Shown here piece after piece: positions 1 through 7,092 of a stretch of DNA of 64,000 nucleotides. This stretch comes from Desulfovibrio sp. G11 (GTDB taxonomy: Bacteria; Desulfobacterota; Desulfovibrionia; Desulfovibrionales; Desulfovibrionaceae), in assembly GCF_900243745.1 (NCBI RefSeq), contig NZ_LT984798.1:1482501-1546500 (forward strand). Direction: 5' to 3'. The position numbers and the translations under genes were made by a program. How positions within the stretch are numbered: position 1 is the stretch's first letter; each line of letters begins with the position of its first letter. The notes beneath the pieces were generated by a model that saw only the letters and a program-made list of their open reading frames with translations, ran no database searches and was not told the origin of the DNA.

Positions 1-318
1 CTGCTGGCGGCGGAATGTTCTCAGGGTATCGGTGATGACAGATACGAAAACTACGTGAGCTGCTTTGCAAACCACGAAACCCTATTGCGCGACTTTGCCC
101 GGCAGGAATTCAAAATGGGCGCACACAAGGCTTTTCTGTTTTCCCGTGTTGCGGCCTCACATGAGCTTGTGCTGCATACCGCCCTTTCCGATACAGATGT
201 AGCTCGCTGCCTACTGCAAAAGGGAGACGCGCAGGCCACGCTGGACAGATGGGTTGAAAAGAATCCGGCTGCAAAGGTAGCAATTCTTACTCACGCCAAC
301 TCCATGTTTTTTTTATGA
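1..318 (+). CDS. larA: LarA-family nickel-dependent lactate racemase, C-terminal part (partial)
   Basis: The reading frame is open from base 1 and ends in TGA at 316-318; the 5' end lies outside the window. About 105 residues are visible. They contain the AECSQGIGDDRYENY and FKMGAHKAFLFSRV stretches typical of the C-terminal domain of the LarA/DUF2088 family, and finish with a region resembling the usual last strand (VAILTHANSMFFL). LarA interconverts L- and D-lactate, or related 2-hydroxyacids in other family members, using a nickel-pincer nucleotide cofactor. A larB gene for that cofactor lies 3.2 kb downstream, which supports the call. The substrate cannot be judged from this fragment, since most catalytic residues lie upstream. 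Confidence 0.75.
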   Translation: MLAAECSQGIGDDRYENYVSCFANHETLLRDFARQEFKMGAHKAFLFSRVAASHELVLHTALSDTDVARCLLQKGDAQATLDRWVEKNPAAKVAILTHANSMFFL

Positions 319-443
319 AGAAGAATAAGCTGCCAGCTATATGACGCCAGTTAAACGCATCAGACACTGCCGTATTTTTTCCATGTCTGGTGTCACTGCC
401 CAGAAAACCACATGCTGATAACCGCGTCTGAAAAGGACAAAAA

Positions 444-1122
444 ATGCGCTACGCCATCAACAGCAGTTTTTCCCGGCCACATCCTTCCATCATTGCCCAG
501 TACAGGGATCTGCCCGTGGCCGACATCTGCGATGCCCTGGGCCGCAATGCCGCCCTGCCAGCGGCCCTGCGTCCTCTGGGTGCGGCCCGTATGCTGGGCA
601 CGGCCTATACCGTCAACCTGCCGGCCAGCCAGAACCTGCTGCTCTATTACGCTGTGGACAATGCCCGGCCGGGCGATGTGCTGGTTGTTTCATGCGCGGC
701 GTACGAAGATCGTGCCGTATGCGGCGAAATCATGGCCCATCTGGCGCTCAGGAGCGGCCTGGCGGGCTTTGTCATCGATGGGGCCGTACGCGATTGCCCG
801 CGCCCTGAGCGAACTGTCCTTTCCGGTCTACGCCCGCGCCGTAACTCCCAACGGGCCGTACAAAGACGCCTGCGGCGAAGTAAATGTTCCTGTAGGTATG
901 GGCAATGTGGTCATAACCCCCGGAGACATCATCGTGGCTGACGACGACGGCCTCGTGGCCGTGCGGGCCGCAGAAGCGGAAACCGTGGCCGCCCGGGCGA
1001 AGAAAATCACAGATGAAGGGATGAAAAAACTCCGCCGGATTGAAGAAAACGGCACTCTGGATTTTTCCTGGCTGTATGAAAAGCTCGACAGATCCGGTTG
1101 CGCTATTCGCGGCGGCCGCTGA
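444..1122 (+). pseudogene. RraA-like protein (aldolase/decarboxylase fold), frameshifted
   Basis: A good ribosome site (AAAAGGACAAAAA) precedes ATG 444. The first ~115 residues (positions 444 to about 785) read as an RraA/HMG-aldolase family protein: PVADICDALGR near the start, then a conserved GFVIDGAVRD stretch containing the Arg-Asp of the metal and substrate site. Immediately afterwards the frame shifts by one: the expected continuation (IARALSELSFPVYARAV, then GDIIVADDDGLVAV) lies in the frame that ends at 1122. The change falls at about 785-795 and is equivalent to one extra base or two missing bases. Family members include 4-hydroxy-4-methyl-2-oxoglutarate aldolases, oxaloacetate decarboxylases and RNase E inhibitors, so a specific activity is not assigned. 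It is either a recent pseudogene or a sequencing error. Confidence 0.75.
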
Positions 1123-1828
1123 TCTTACAGCGCCTCGCAGGGTACAGGCCCTCGAACACGCCTGCCCGCCAAGAGTGCGTCGCACCCCTCCGGAGACCGT
1201 GAAGTCACCTGTGCCGCTGCCAGCCGCAGCGGCACAAACACGCTCAGACGTTCTTCAAATGTTTACGCCTGAAGACCGCGCCCGCATGCATGTGCTGTAC
1301 ACGCGCTGATGAACGGCTAACAGCTTTGAAAAGAGGTATTTCCCCAAAGGCCGCATGCGCTGAAACCCATGCGGATACTGCAAAAAATCTGCGCAGCATC
1401 TTGGAAAACCACCTCAGGATATTGCCACAACCGGACACAGGGCTGCACAACCCCAGTCCGGCATAATAAATATCCCCCGACAGAGCCGGGGGGGCATATG
1501 CGCCCATAAGGCTCTGTTACTGGCCGCGTGAGGCGGAGTGTAAAAAAGCCATGCCGGGTCAACCCTTGTACGGGTCGAGCCTGCACGGCTTTTTGCCTAA
1601 CTGCTTCTGAAAAACGCATGTAGCCGTTGCCATAAAAGCGGCAACGGCTACATAAGGATAACCCGGATATGCTATACTGATGCCTGCGCGGACAGGCATG
1701 GGCCGCGAGGGCGCAAATACGATGTATCTGCGCGGGTCACCGCCGAAATGAACGCCCTGAAACCTTGAGAATCTGTATCCTCAAGCCCAAAGCGCTCTCC
1801 ACAGGCAAGGCGATGCCTCAGACGCCAA
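1123..1828. other. Noncoding interval with two hairpins
   Basis: No convincing gene is seen between the RraA-like remnant and the 3' end of the sigma-54 regulator. The short open frames here lack ribosome sites and recognisable protein features. The interval holds a 12-bp inverted repeat at 1620-1651 (listed separately) and a 7-bp hairpin, ATGCCTG/CAGGCAT, at 1680-1699. Confidence 0.6.
1604..1651 (-). terminator. Candidate terminator for the leftward sigma-54 regulator
   Basis: GTAGCCGTTGCC (1620-1631) pairs perfectly with GGCAACGGCTAC (1640-1651) across an 8-nt loop. Read leftward, the stem is followed after a few bases by a run of T (the A-run near 1609-1614 on the plus strand). It sits about 180 bp past the stop of the leftward gene. 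The T-run is not immediately adjacent, so confidence is moderate. Confidence 0.45.
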
Positions 1829-3346
1829 TCAGTCTACAGGGTGGCCGGCAGCGCGGTATTCGTTGAGCTTGTTGCGCAGGGTCCGCACAGAAATGCCAAG
1901 AAGGTCGGCGGCCTGTGTGCGATTTCCGGATGTTGCTTCAAGCCCCTTGAGGATCATGATCCGCTCCATCTCATGCAGGGGGATAACCGCACCGGGCATA
2001 CCACCGGCTGAAGGCAACACCGCAGGCCCACCACCAGCGGCGGCACTTCGCGGCGACGTGTCTGCGGCAAGCGCCACTCCACCGGAAAAGTCCGGCACAG
2101 CCGCGGCCCCGGAATGTTCGGGGGCAAAGTCCGCGCTGTCATCCTCAAACAGCGGCCAGTCGTCATCTTCCAGCAGAAAATGGCGCGGCTCTACAGGTCG
2201 GCCATTGGCAAGCAGGACAGCGCGTTCCATCAGATTCTGCAGTTCACGCACGTTGCCGGGAAAATCATACTCGCGCAGCCAGTCTATGGCGCTTTGCGAA
2301 AGCACTGTCGAAGCAAGCTGGTATTCGCGTATGTACATGTCCATAAAAAATCCGGCCAGCTCCAGAACATCATCGCCACGTTCCCGCAATGAAGGCAGGC
2401 GCAAAGGAATAACATTGAGCCTGAAATACAGGTCCTGACGAAATTTTCCCTGCTTTACCCAGTCTTCAAGGTTCCGGTTGGTGGTGGCCAGCACACGCAC
2501 ATTAACCTTGAGCGGTTCTGTGCCGCCCACTCGGTCCACCTCACCCTCCTGCAGGACGCGCAAAAGCTTGGCCTGAAGGGAAAGGTCCATTTCTGAAATT
2601 TCGTCCAGCAGCAGTGTGCCGCCGTCAGCAAGCTCGAATTTACCCGGCTTGCGGGCAATGGCGCCGGTAAACGCGCCTTTTTCATGCCCGAAAAGTTCGC
2701 TTTCAAGAAGGTGCTCCGGCAGGGCGGCGCAGTTGACGGCCACAAAGGCCCCGTCACCACGTTTGCTCATGGCGTGCAGATACCGGGCAAACATTTCCTT
2801 GCCCGTGCCTGATTCGCCGGTAATCAGTACCGTTGCCCGCGAACCGGCCACCTGACGCGCCAGATGCAAAACTCTGCCCATGGCCGGATGTTTGCCCACA
2901 ATGCGCGGCCCGGCGCCCTCTCCATAATGGGCCTTGCGCCCTCCAAGGGTAGAGGTGGCAGGCGCAGCCGCCTTGCGCTGCCCGGCCCCGTTGCCCAGCG
3001 ACCGCGCCACGGCCATGATGCGCTCTACATCCAGCGGTTCAAGCCAGTAATCCTGTGCTCCGAGACTCATGAGGCGTTCGGCCTCATCGGCGGTTCCCCT
3101 GTCCGTAATGACAATAACCGGGGGAAAAGCAGGGTCTTCAGCCCCTACAGCCAGAAGATCCTCAACGCGAAAACCAGGCAGGCTGGGCCGCGCAAAAATG
3201 ATGCCCGGTCCGGACTTGCGAATGAAGACGGAGGCGCCCTTGAGATTTTCCGCAATGCCAAGTTCATATCCGGCATCACGCAGGGCAGGAAAGACCGAGG
3301 TCACGGCCTGAGCGGGGGTGAGAAATAGCAGACGGCGCGTCAACAT
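1829..3346 (-). CDS. Sigma-54-dependent transcriptional activator with degenerate receiver domain
   Basis: The 505-residue protein has three parts. Residues 1-110 have a receiver fold but lack the phosphorylation chemistry: the strand that should end in Asp reads IIFARPSLPG with Arg at 53, there is no acidic pair after the first strand, and the conserved Lys is Glu103 in LEPLD. Residues ~145-385 are a complete AAA+ domain with GESGTGKE (Walker A, 177-184), GAFTGA (224-229, sigma-54 contact) and LLLDEI (Walker B). The last ~45 residues are a Fis-type helix-turn-helix (NRTQAADLLGISVRTLRNKL). It should activate sigma-54 promoters, probably without phosphorylation, as FleQ-like regulators do. Its targets are unknown; larB is divergent at 3540, with 193 bp between. 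Confidence 0.9.
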   Translation of the reverse strand: MLTRRLLFLTPAQAVTSVFPALRDAGYELGIAENLKGASVFIRKSGPGIIFARPSLPGFRVEDLLAVGAEDPAFPPVIVITDRGTADEAERLMSLGAQDYWLEPLDVERIMAVARSLGNGAGQRKAAAPATSTLGGRKAHYGEGAGPRIVGKHPAMGRVLHLARQVAGSRATVLITGESGTGKEMFARYLHAMSKRGDGAFVAVNCAALPEHLLESELFGHEKGAFTGAIARKPGKFELADGGTLLLDEISEMDLSLQAKLLRVLQEGEVDRVGGTEPLKVNVRVLATTNRNLEDWVKQGKFRQDLYFRLNVIPLRLPSLRERGDDVLELAGFFMDMYIREYQLASTVLSQSAIDWLREYDFPGNVRELQNLMERAVLLANGRPVEPRHFLLEDDDWPLFEDDSADFAPEHSGAAAVPDFSGGVALAADTSPRSAAAGGGPAVLPSAGGMPGAVIPLHEMERIMILKGLEATSGNRTQAADLLGISVRTLRNKLNEYRAAGHPVD

Positions 3347-3539
3347 GAAATTTTCTTACCGTGTCAGGCGATACAATGCAACCAACGGATGTTGAAATAC
3401 ACTGGAACAGGAGCTTTTTACGCCATAAAACGACCAGTTGGCCCATATGGCATGGAAAACATGTTTTCACGGCCGTATCCGGCGGCGTTTACCGGCTTGC
3501 CCCTGCTGACAAACATGCCTGCCTGCCGTATAAAAAGGC

Positions 3540-4328
3540 ATGTCCAATCCTCATCTCCTACACATCCTTTCTGAAATTGCCGAAGGCCGCATGCAGCCCG
3601 AAACAGCTCTTGAACTTCTGGGTTCGCAAACAGTGTGCGATACCCTGAACGGCCTGACCCTGGATACACAGCGAGGGCTGCGCACCGGCCTTGGCGAAGT
3701 TGTTCTGGCTCAGGGCAAAAGCGATCAGGCGCTGGTGGCCGCTGTTGGCGCCCTTGCCAGGCACGGTGCTGTTCTGGCGAGCAGAGTCGACCAGGCACAG
3801 GCCACCCTGCTGGAAAAACATTTTCCCACTGGCCGATACTGGCCTTTGCCGCGGCTGTTTTCAGTGGGCGGCGCACCGGATTTTGCGCAGGCCATGCAGG
3901 CCCCCTGGCCGCAAAGAGGCGAAGCGCTGGTGGTCACTGCCGGGGCAGCGGATATCTCCGTAGCTCTTGAGGCTTACGCCACCCTGGCTTTCTGGGGCAA
4001 AAACTGTGGTCTTGTTACCGACGTGGGCGTTGCAGGCCTGCACAGGCTCGCCCCCCATACAGAAGCGTTGCGCGCCGCCAGAGTGATCATTGCCGTGGCA
4101 GGCATGGAAGGGGCGTTGCCCGGTGTGCTGGCTGGTCTTGTGTCCTGCCCCGTACTGGCCGTTCCTGCCTCTGTGGGCTACGGCATCGGATCAGGCGGTT
4201 TTGCGGCCCTTGCCACCATGCTTGCCACCTGCGTGCCGGGCGTGGCTGTTCTTAATATCGACAACGGCTTTGGTGCCGCCGCGTTTGCAGCAAAAATGCT
4301 GCGCCGGGAACAGCCCGAACAAGGCTGA
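3540..4328 (+). CDS. larB: Nickel-pincer cofactor biosynthesis protein LarB
   Basis: The 262-residue protein has the LarB layout: a helical N-terminal region and a PurE/AIR-carboxylase-like C-terminal domain. Recognisable stretches include VVTAGAADISVALEA, ITVAV-type strand IIAVAGMEGALPGVLAGL, and VPASVGYGIGSGG, with NIDNGFGAA near the end. LarB carboxylates the pyridinium ring of nicotinate adenine dinucleotide and releases AMP, the first step in making the nickel-pincer nucleotide used by LarA. It is separated from larA by the RraA-like remnant and the regulator, so the lar genes are not a simple operon here. larC and larE are not in the window. A strong terminator follows at 4353. Confidence 0.92.
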   Translation: MSNPHLLHILSEIAEGRMQPETALELLGSQTVCDTLNGLTLDTQRGLRTGLGEVVLAQGKSDQALVAAVGALARHGAVLASRVDQAQATLLEKHFPTGRYWPLPRLFSVGGAPDFAQAMQAPWPQRGEALVVTAGAADISVALEAYATLAFWGKNCGLVTDVGVAGLHRLAPHTEALRAARVIIAVAGMEGALPGVLAGLVSCPVLAVPASVGYGIGSGGFAALATMLATCVPGVAVLNIDNGFGAAAFAAKMLRREQPEQG

Positions 4329-4352
4329 GCACGAAATAAACATGCCACCCTG

Positions 4353-4391
4353 AAAAATACATGCCGCGGAAACGGCGGCATGTATTTTTTG
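4353..4391 (+). terminator. Rho-independent terminator after larB
   Basis: A perfect 15-bp stem (4353-4367 with 4375-4389) closes a 7-nt loop and ends in a T-run. It begins 25 bp after the larB stop. Confidence 0.9.
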
Positions 4392-4456
4392 CGGCTGCCC
4401 GGGAAAACATTTTTGTTCCTTTCTTTATTAACATATTTAAATATATTGTTTTTTTA

Positions 4457-4476
4457 GTAACAAAACTCTTTGTTAC
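4457..4476. promoter_or_regulatory. Operator-like palindrome GTAACAAA-N4-TTTGTTAC
   Basis: Perfect 8-bp arms (4457-4464 and 4469-4476) flank ACTC and lie at the edge of an AT-rich tract. The size and symmetry suit a dimeric regulator. No rightward gene starts nearby, so the target is unclear. Confidence 0.35.
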
Positions 4477-4752
4477 CACGCCTGTACACAGAGCAGAAAG
4501 AGAATCAGCCAGCGACCTGTCCTGTCCATGCCTCGGGTCGCCACGGCTGCTCGGGCCTGATTGCGTACCTGCCCCAAATGCGGGCACAAACGCAGCAGCC
4601 GTGCAGGGCTTTCAGGCGGTCCCTTCAGTCAAAACAGGCAAAACGGCCCCAGAGCGTGACACTCACTCTCACCATATTGCCATGCTCACTGTGCGGAATC
4701 ACAGGGCAGACGGCCTTACCCTCAACGCCGGAACAGCTTCGCCTTAGCGCTG

Positions 4753-4800
4753 CTCGAAAAATAACATACGGGCAAGCTGCAATGCGCTTGCCCGTATGTT
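4753..4800 (-). terminator. Terminator for the leftward M23 peptidase pair
   Basis: A perfect 15-bp stem (4763-4777 with 4786-4800, 8-nt loop) is followed in the leftward direction by a short A/T run (ATTTTT). It lies 46 bp past the stop of the small gene at 4847-5071. Confidence 0.85.
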
Positions 4801-4846
4801 GACATAACTGTGGTATATAACGGGTTCAAACAAAAGAGTGCGGGCC

Positions 4847-5071
4847 TTATGCCCACCCTCCGGTAACAGCCCCGATCCCCAGCATGTTGGCGGCTGCCAT
4901 GCGCCACTGCGTCTGCATGAACGAACTGGCGCTGTCCGCAGACTGAAGCTGGTCAATGGCGGCAGTAATGTCATTGATGACAGAGGGAAGGTAAGCAATG
5001 ACATCCGTAGTATCGGGCGGAGTATTCTGGGCGACCAGAGCAATGCCCGAAAGTGGCTGAAAGTACATCAT
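4847..5071 (-). CDS. Small protein of unknown function
   Basis: This 74-residue protein has a very good ribosome site (AAGGAGG, about 8 nt before ATG-ATG). It starts 30 bp after the stop of the M23 peptidase gene and is followed by a strong terminator, so it looks like the last gene of a two-gene unit. I do not recognise the family. The sequence is mildly hydrophobic (SGIALVAQ near the start, AAANMLGIGAVTGG near the end) with an acidic, threonine-rich middle. There is no clear signal peptide or cysteine motif. The expression signals, rather than homology, support it. Confidence 0.65.
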   Translation of the reverse strand: MMYFQPLSGIALVAQNTPPDTTDVIAYLPSVINDITAAIDQLQSADSASSFMQTQWRMAAANMLGIGAVTGGWA

Positions 5072-5101
5072 GACGGCCCTCCTTGCGAGAGCGGCGTTAC
5101 T

Positions 5102-6607
5102 TCAGCGCCGCCCTTTTTTGGCGGGTTTGCTTTTTTCTTTTTCCGCGGGTTTTTCAGGCGCGGGAATGGGCTTATCAGGCACGATACTGCCCGGCTCATA
5201 TTCAGAGAGGGGTTTTTCTCCGTTAAGATACGCCAGCTCAAGAGCCACGATTTTTTCAAATTCAGCCATGGCCTTTTTGGACACCGGCTCACCGCGCGGG
5301 TTGATGGCCTTGGCCGGGTCAATAAACTTGCCGTTCTGGCGCAGACGAAAATCCAGGTGCGGGCCGGTAGCCAGACCGGTACTGCCCACAAAACCGATAA
5401 CCTGCCCCTGGCGTACACGCTGCCCCTTGGCAAGGCCGCGCGCATACCCTGAAAGGTGCGCGTACATGGATTCCAGCCCGGCAGTATGCTTGACGATAAT
5501 CTGGTTGCCGTAGCCTCCGGCCCAGGAGCGCTGTGTCACGACCCCATCACCCACAGCTTTGACCGGAGTACCTGTAGGCGCGGCATAGTCCACACCGTGA
5601 TGGGCGCGTCTGTAATTCAATATGGGGTGCAAACGGCTGTTTGTAAAGCGCGAGGTGATGCGCGTAAAGGCTAGAGGGGCCTGCAGCAGGGTTTTGCGCA
5701 GGCTTTCGCCCTTGCGGTTATAATATTCAGCCCTTTTGCCGTCCTTGAAAATATAGGCTTCGTAGGTTTTACCCTTATTGGTGAAGTGCGCGGCAATAAT
5801 ACGGCCATAGCCCTTGTACTCGCCCTCCCGGTAGCGTTTTTCCACCAGCACGGCAAAAGAATCGCCCTGTTGCAGGTCACGGATAAAGTTTATTTCCGCA
5901 CCGAAAAGGTCTGCCAGCTTGAGGGCCATTTGCGGGCTTTCGCCCATATCGGCCACAGCCTGAAAAAGATTGTCGTTGATGGTTCCGGCAACAGAATCCA
6001 GCAGCACGACATACTCAATGGGTTCCAGCCTGGCGGCAGGGGCATCCGTACCCTCGACGACAAGCCGGTGATGGCTGTCTATCTCGTATTCAAAACGTTT
6101 TACCTTGCCGGATTCCGTATCGGTAACCACAACATAGGGCTGTCCTTCACGAAAGGAGCGCATGGAAAAAACCTGACGCGCCGCACTGACATACTGATGT
6201 GTTCCCTGCCCGCCGGAATTTTCAAGAACCTTGCTTACGGTGTCACCCCGTTCAAAAGTACCGCGTACTACAGCCTCACCGGGCGCTGCCCCGGCATCCG
6301 CCGCATCTGCGGCTGCGTCAGCGGCCAGATCTGCATGATCTGCATTGGTTGAATCACTGGAAGGAGAAGAAGCGGAGGAAGAATCTGGTTCGCCGGAGCC
6401 GGCGGGATTGTTTTCTGGGTTCTGGAGCGATGGATTGCCCTGGGAGCCGTCATGTTCCTGCGTTTGTTCGCTGTTCGGAACTGCAGCCTGCTCCTGCGCG
6501 GATTCCGGCCCGCTAACGGCCGAAAGACCGGGCAATCCCGCATGGCGGGCCACAACAAAACCCAGCACCGCCAACAGCAAGACCCCTGCCAACCATAGTC
6601 TTTTCAT
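5102..6607 (-). CDS. M23 family metallopeptidase, membrane-anchored
   Basis: Start chosen at ATG 6607 (MKRLWLAGVL), which places an uncleaved anchor or signal segment at the N-terminus; the frame extends to GTG 6673 but those residues look non-natural. Numbered from MKRL, there is an anchor at 4-20, a low-complexity Ser/Asp/Ala linker to ~115, an OapA/LysM-like region, and a C-terminal M23 domain. The domain has HHGVD (H336, D340) and MYAHLS (H384). The usual HxH motif reads GPHLDF, with Asp419 in the place of a zinc-ligand His. Such enzymes cut peptidoglycan cross-links during cell-wall growth or division. The C-terminus is Lys/Pro-rich. The gene is divergent from dnaA across the putative origin. 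Confidence 0.9.
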   Translation of the reverse strand: MKRLWLAGVLLLAVLGFVVARHAGLPGLSAVSGPESAQEQAAVPNSEQTQEHDGSQGNPSLQNPENNPAGSGEPDSSSASSPSSDSTNADHADLAADAAADAADAGAAPGEAVVRGTFERGDTVSKVLENSGGQGTHQYVSAARQVFSMRSFREGQPYVVVTDTESGKVKRFEYEIDSHHRLVVEGTDAPAARLEPIEYVVLLDSVAGTINDNLFQAVADMGESPQMALKLADLFGAEINFIRDLQQGDSFAVLVEKRYREGEYKGYGRIIAAHFTNKGKTYEAYIFKDGKRAEYYNRKGESLRKTLLQAPLAFTRITSRFTNSRLHPILNYRRAHHGVDYAAPTGTPVKAVGDGVVTQRSWAGGYGNQIIVKHTAGLESMYAHLSGYARGLAKGQRVRQGQVIGFVGSTGLATGPHLDFRLRQNGKFIDPAKAINPRGEPVSKKAMAEFEKIVALELAYLNGEKPLSEYEPGSIVPDKPIPAPEKPAEKEKSKPAKKGRR

Positions 6608-6902
6608 CTTTGATCCCATGAGGAGCTTATACGCATGGGCAAGGGCCTTGTCCAGTTCAACGGGCAGGCCCACAGTCAGGGCCGCATTACTGCACGTTTT
6701 TTTCCTGTTCCCAAATCGGTTCGGACATCATGCCCCTGTGGCTGCCTGCCGCATGTGCCGGATGAAATGAAAATACAGCTGAACCCGGCAGGGTACAGGC
6801 CGCGGCGAAAGCAGGACAGGGGCAGGCCCGTGCCGTCACATGCCTTATGGGCACAAAATTGCCCGCATATTACGCCCCAAAAAAACAGACGGCGGCACAG
6901 CC

Positions 6903-6911
6903 TTTTCCACA
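6903..6911 (+). promoter_or_regulatory. DnaA box-like 9-mer (TTTTCCACA)
   Basis: One mismatch to TTATCCACA. A weaker copy (ACATCCACA, two mismatches) follows at 6913-6921 in the same orientation. Confidence 0.45.
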
Positions 6912-7050
6912 GACATCCACAGCAAGCAGTATTTGCGGGCAATGGCGGCCCTCTTGTTTGAAATCAACTTTTATGCTACGAGTATCCCTTGTTCCTGTGC
7001 GGCCGGGGCCGCGAAAATCGAGCCTCACGCCGAACCTGCGGGCAGAGCCT

Positions 7051-7059
7051 TTATCCACA
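7051..7059 (+). promoter_or_regulatory. Consensus DnaA box (TTATCCACA)
   Basis: Exact match to the consensus, 33 bp upstream of the dnaA start. It may serve in origin firing, dnaA autoregulation, or both. Confidence 0.65.
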
Positions 7060-7092
7060 GGGCGCGCCTGCGAGGCCAATGAATCGTATATT

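Larger units (their letters stand above)
4391..4846. other. Noncoding interval with AT-rich tract
   Basis: No supported gene. About 50 bases around 4410-4456 are strongly AT-rich, unlike the surrounding DNA, and end in a GTAACAAA/TTTGTTAC palindrome (listed separately). The rest is ordinary GC-rich sequence, with a terminator at the right edge for the leftward genes. Confidence 0.6.
6608..7092. other. oriC: Putative replication origin region (oriC) and dnaA promoter region
   Basis: This 485-bp gap lies between the divergent M23 peptidase and dnaA. It contains a perfect DnaA box TTATCCACA at 7051-7059, a one-mismatch box TTTTCCACA at 6903-6911 and a weaker ACATCCACA at 6913-6921, all in the same orientation. 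The sequence around 6958-6990 is somewhat AT-richer, but no classic long AT-rich unwinding element is evident. Position next to dnaA-dnaN-gyrB-gyrA and near parAB supports an origin. The true origin could also include the dnaA-dnaN gap. Confidence 0.55.
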
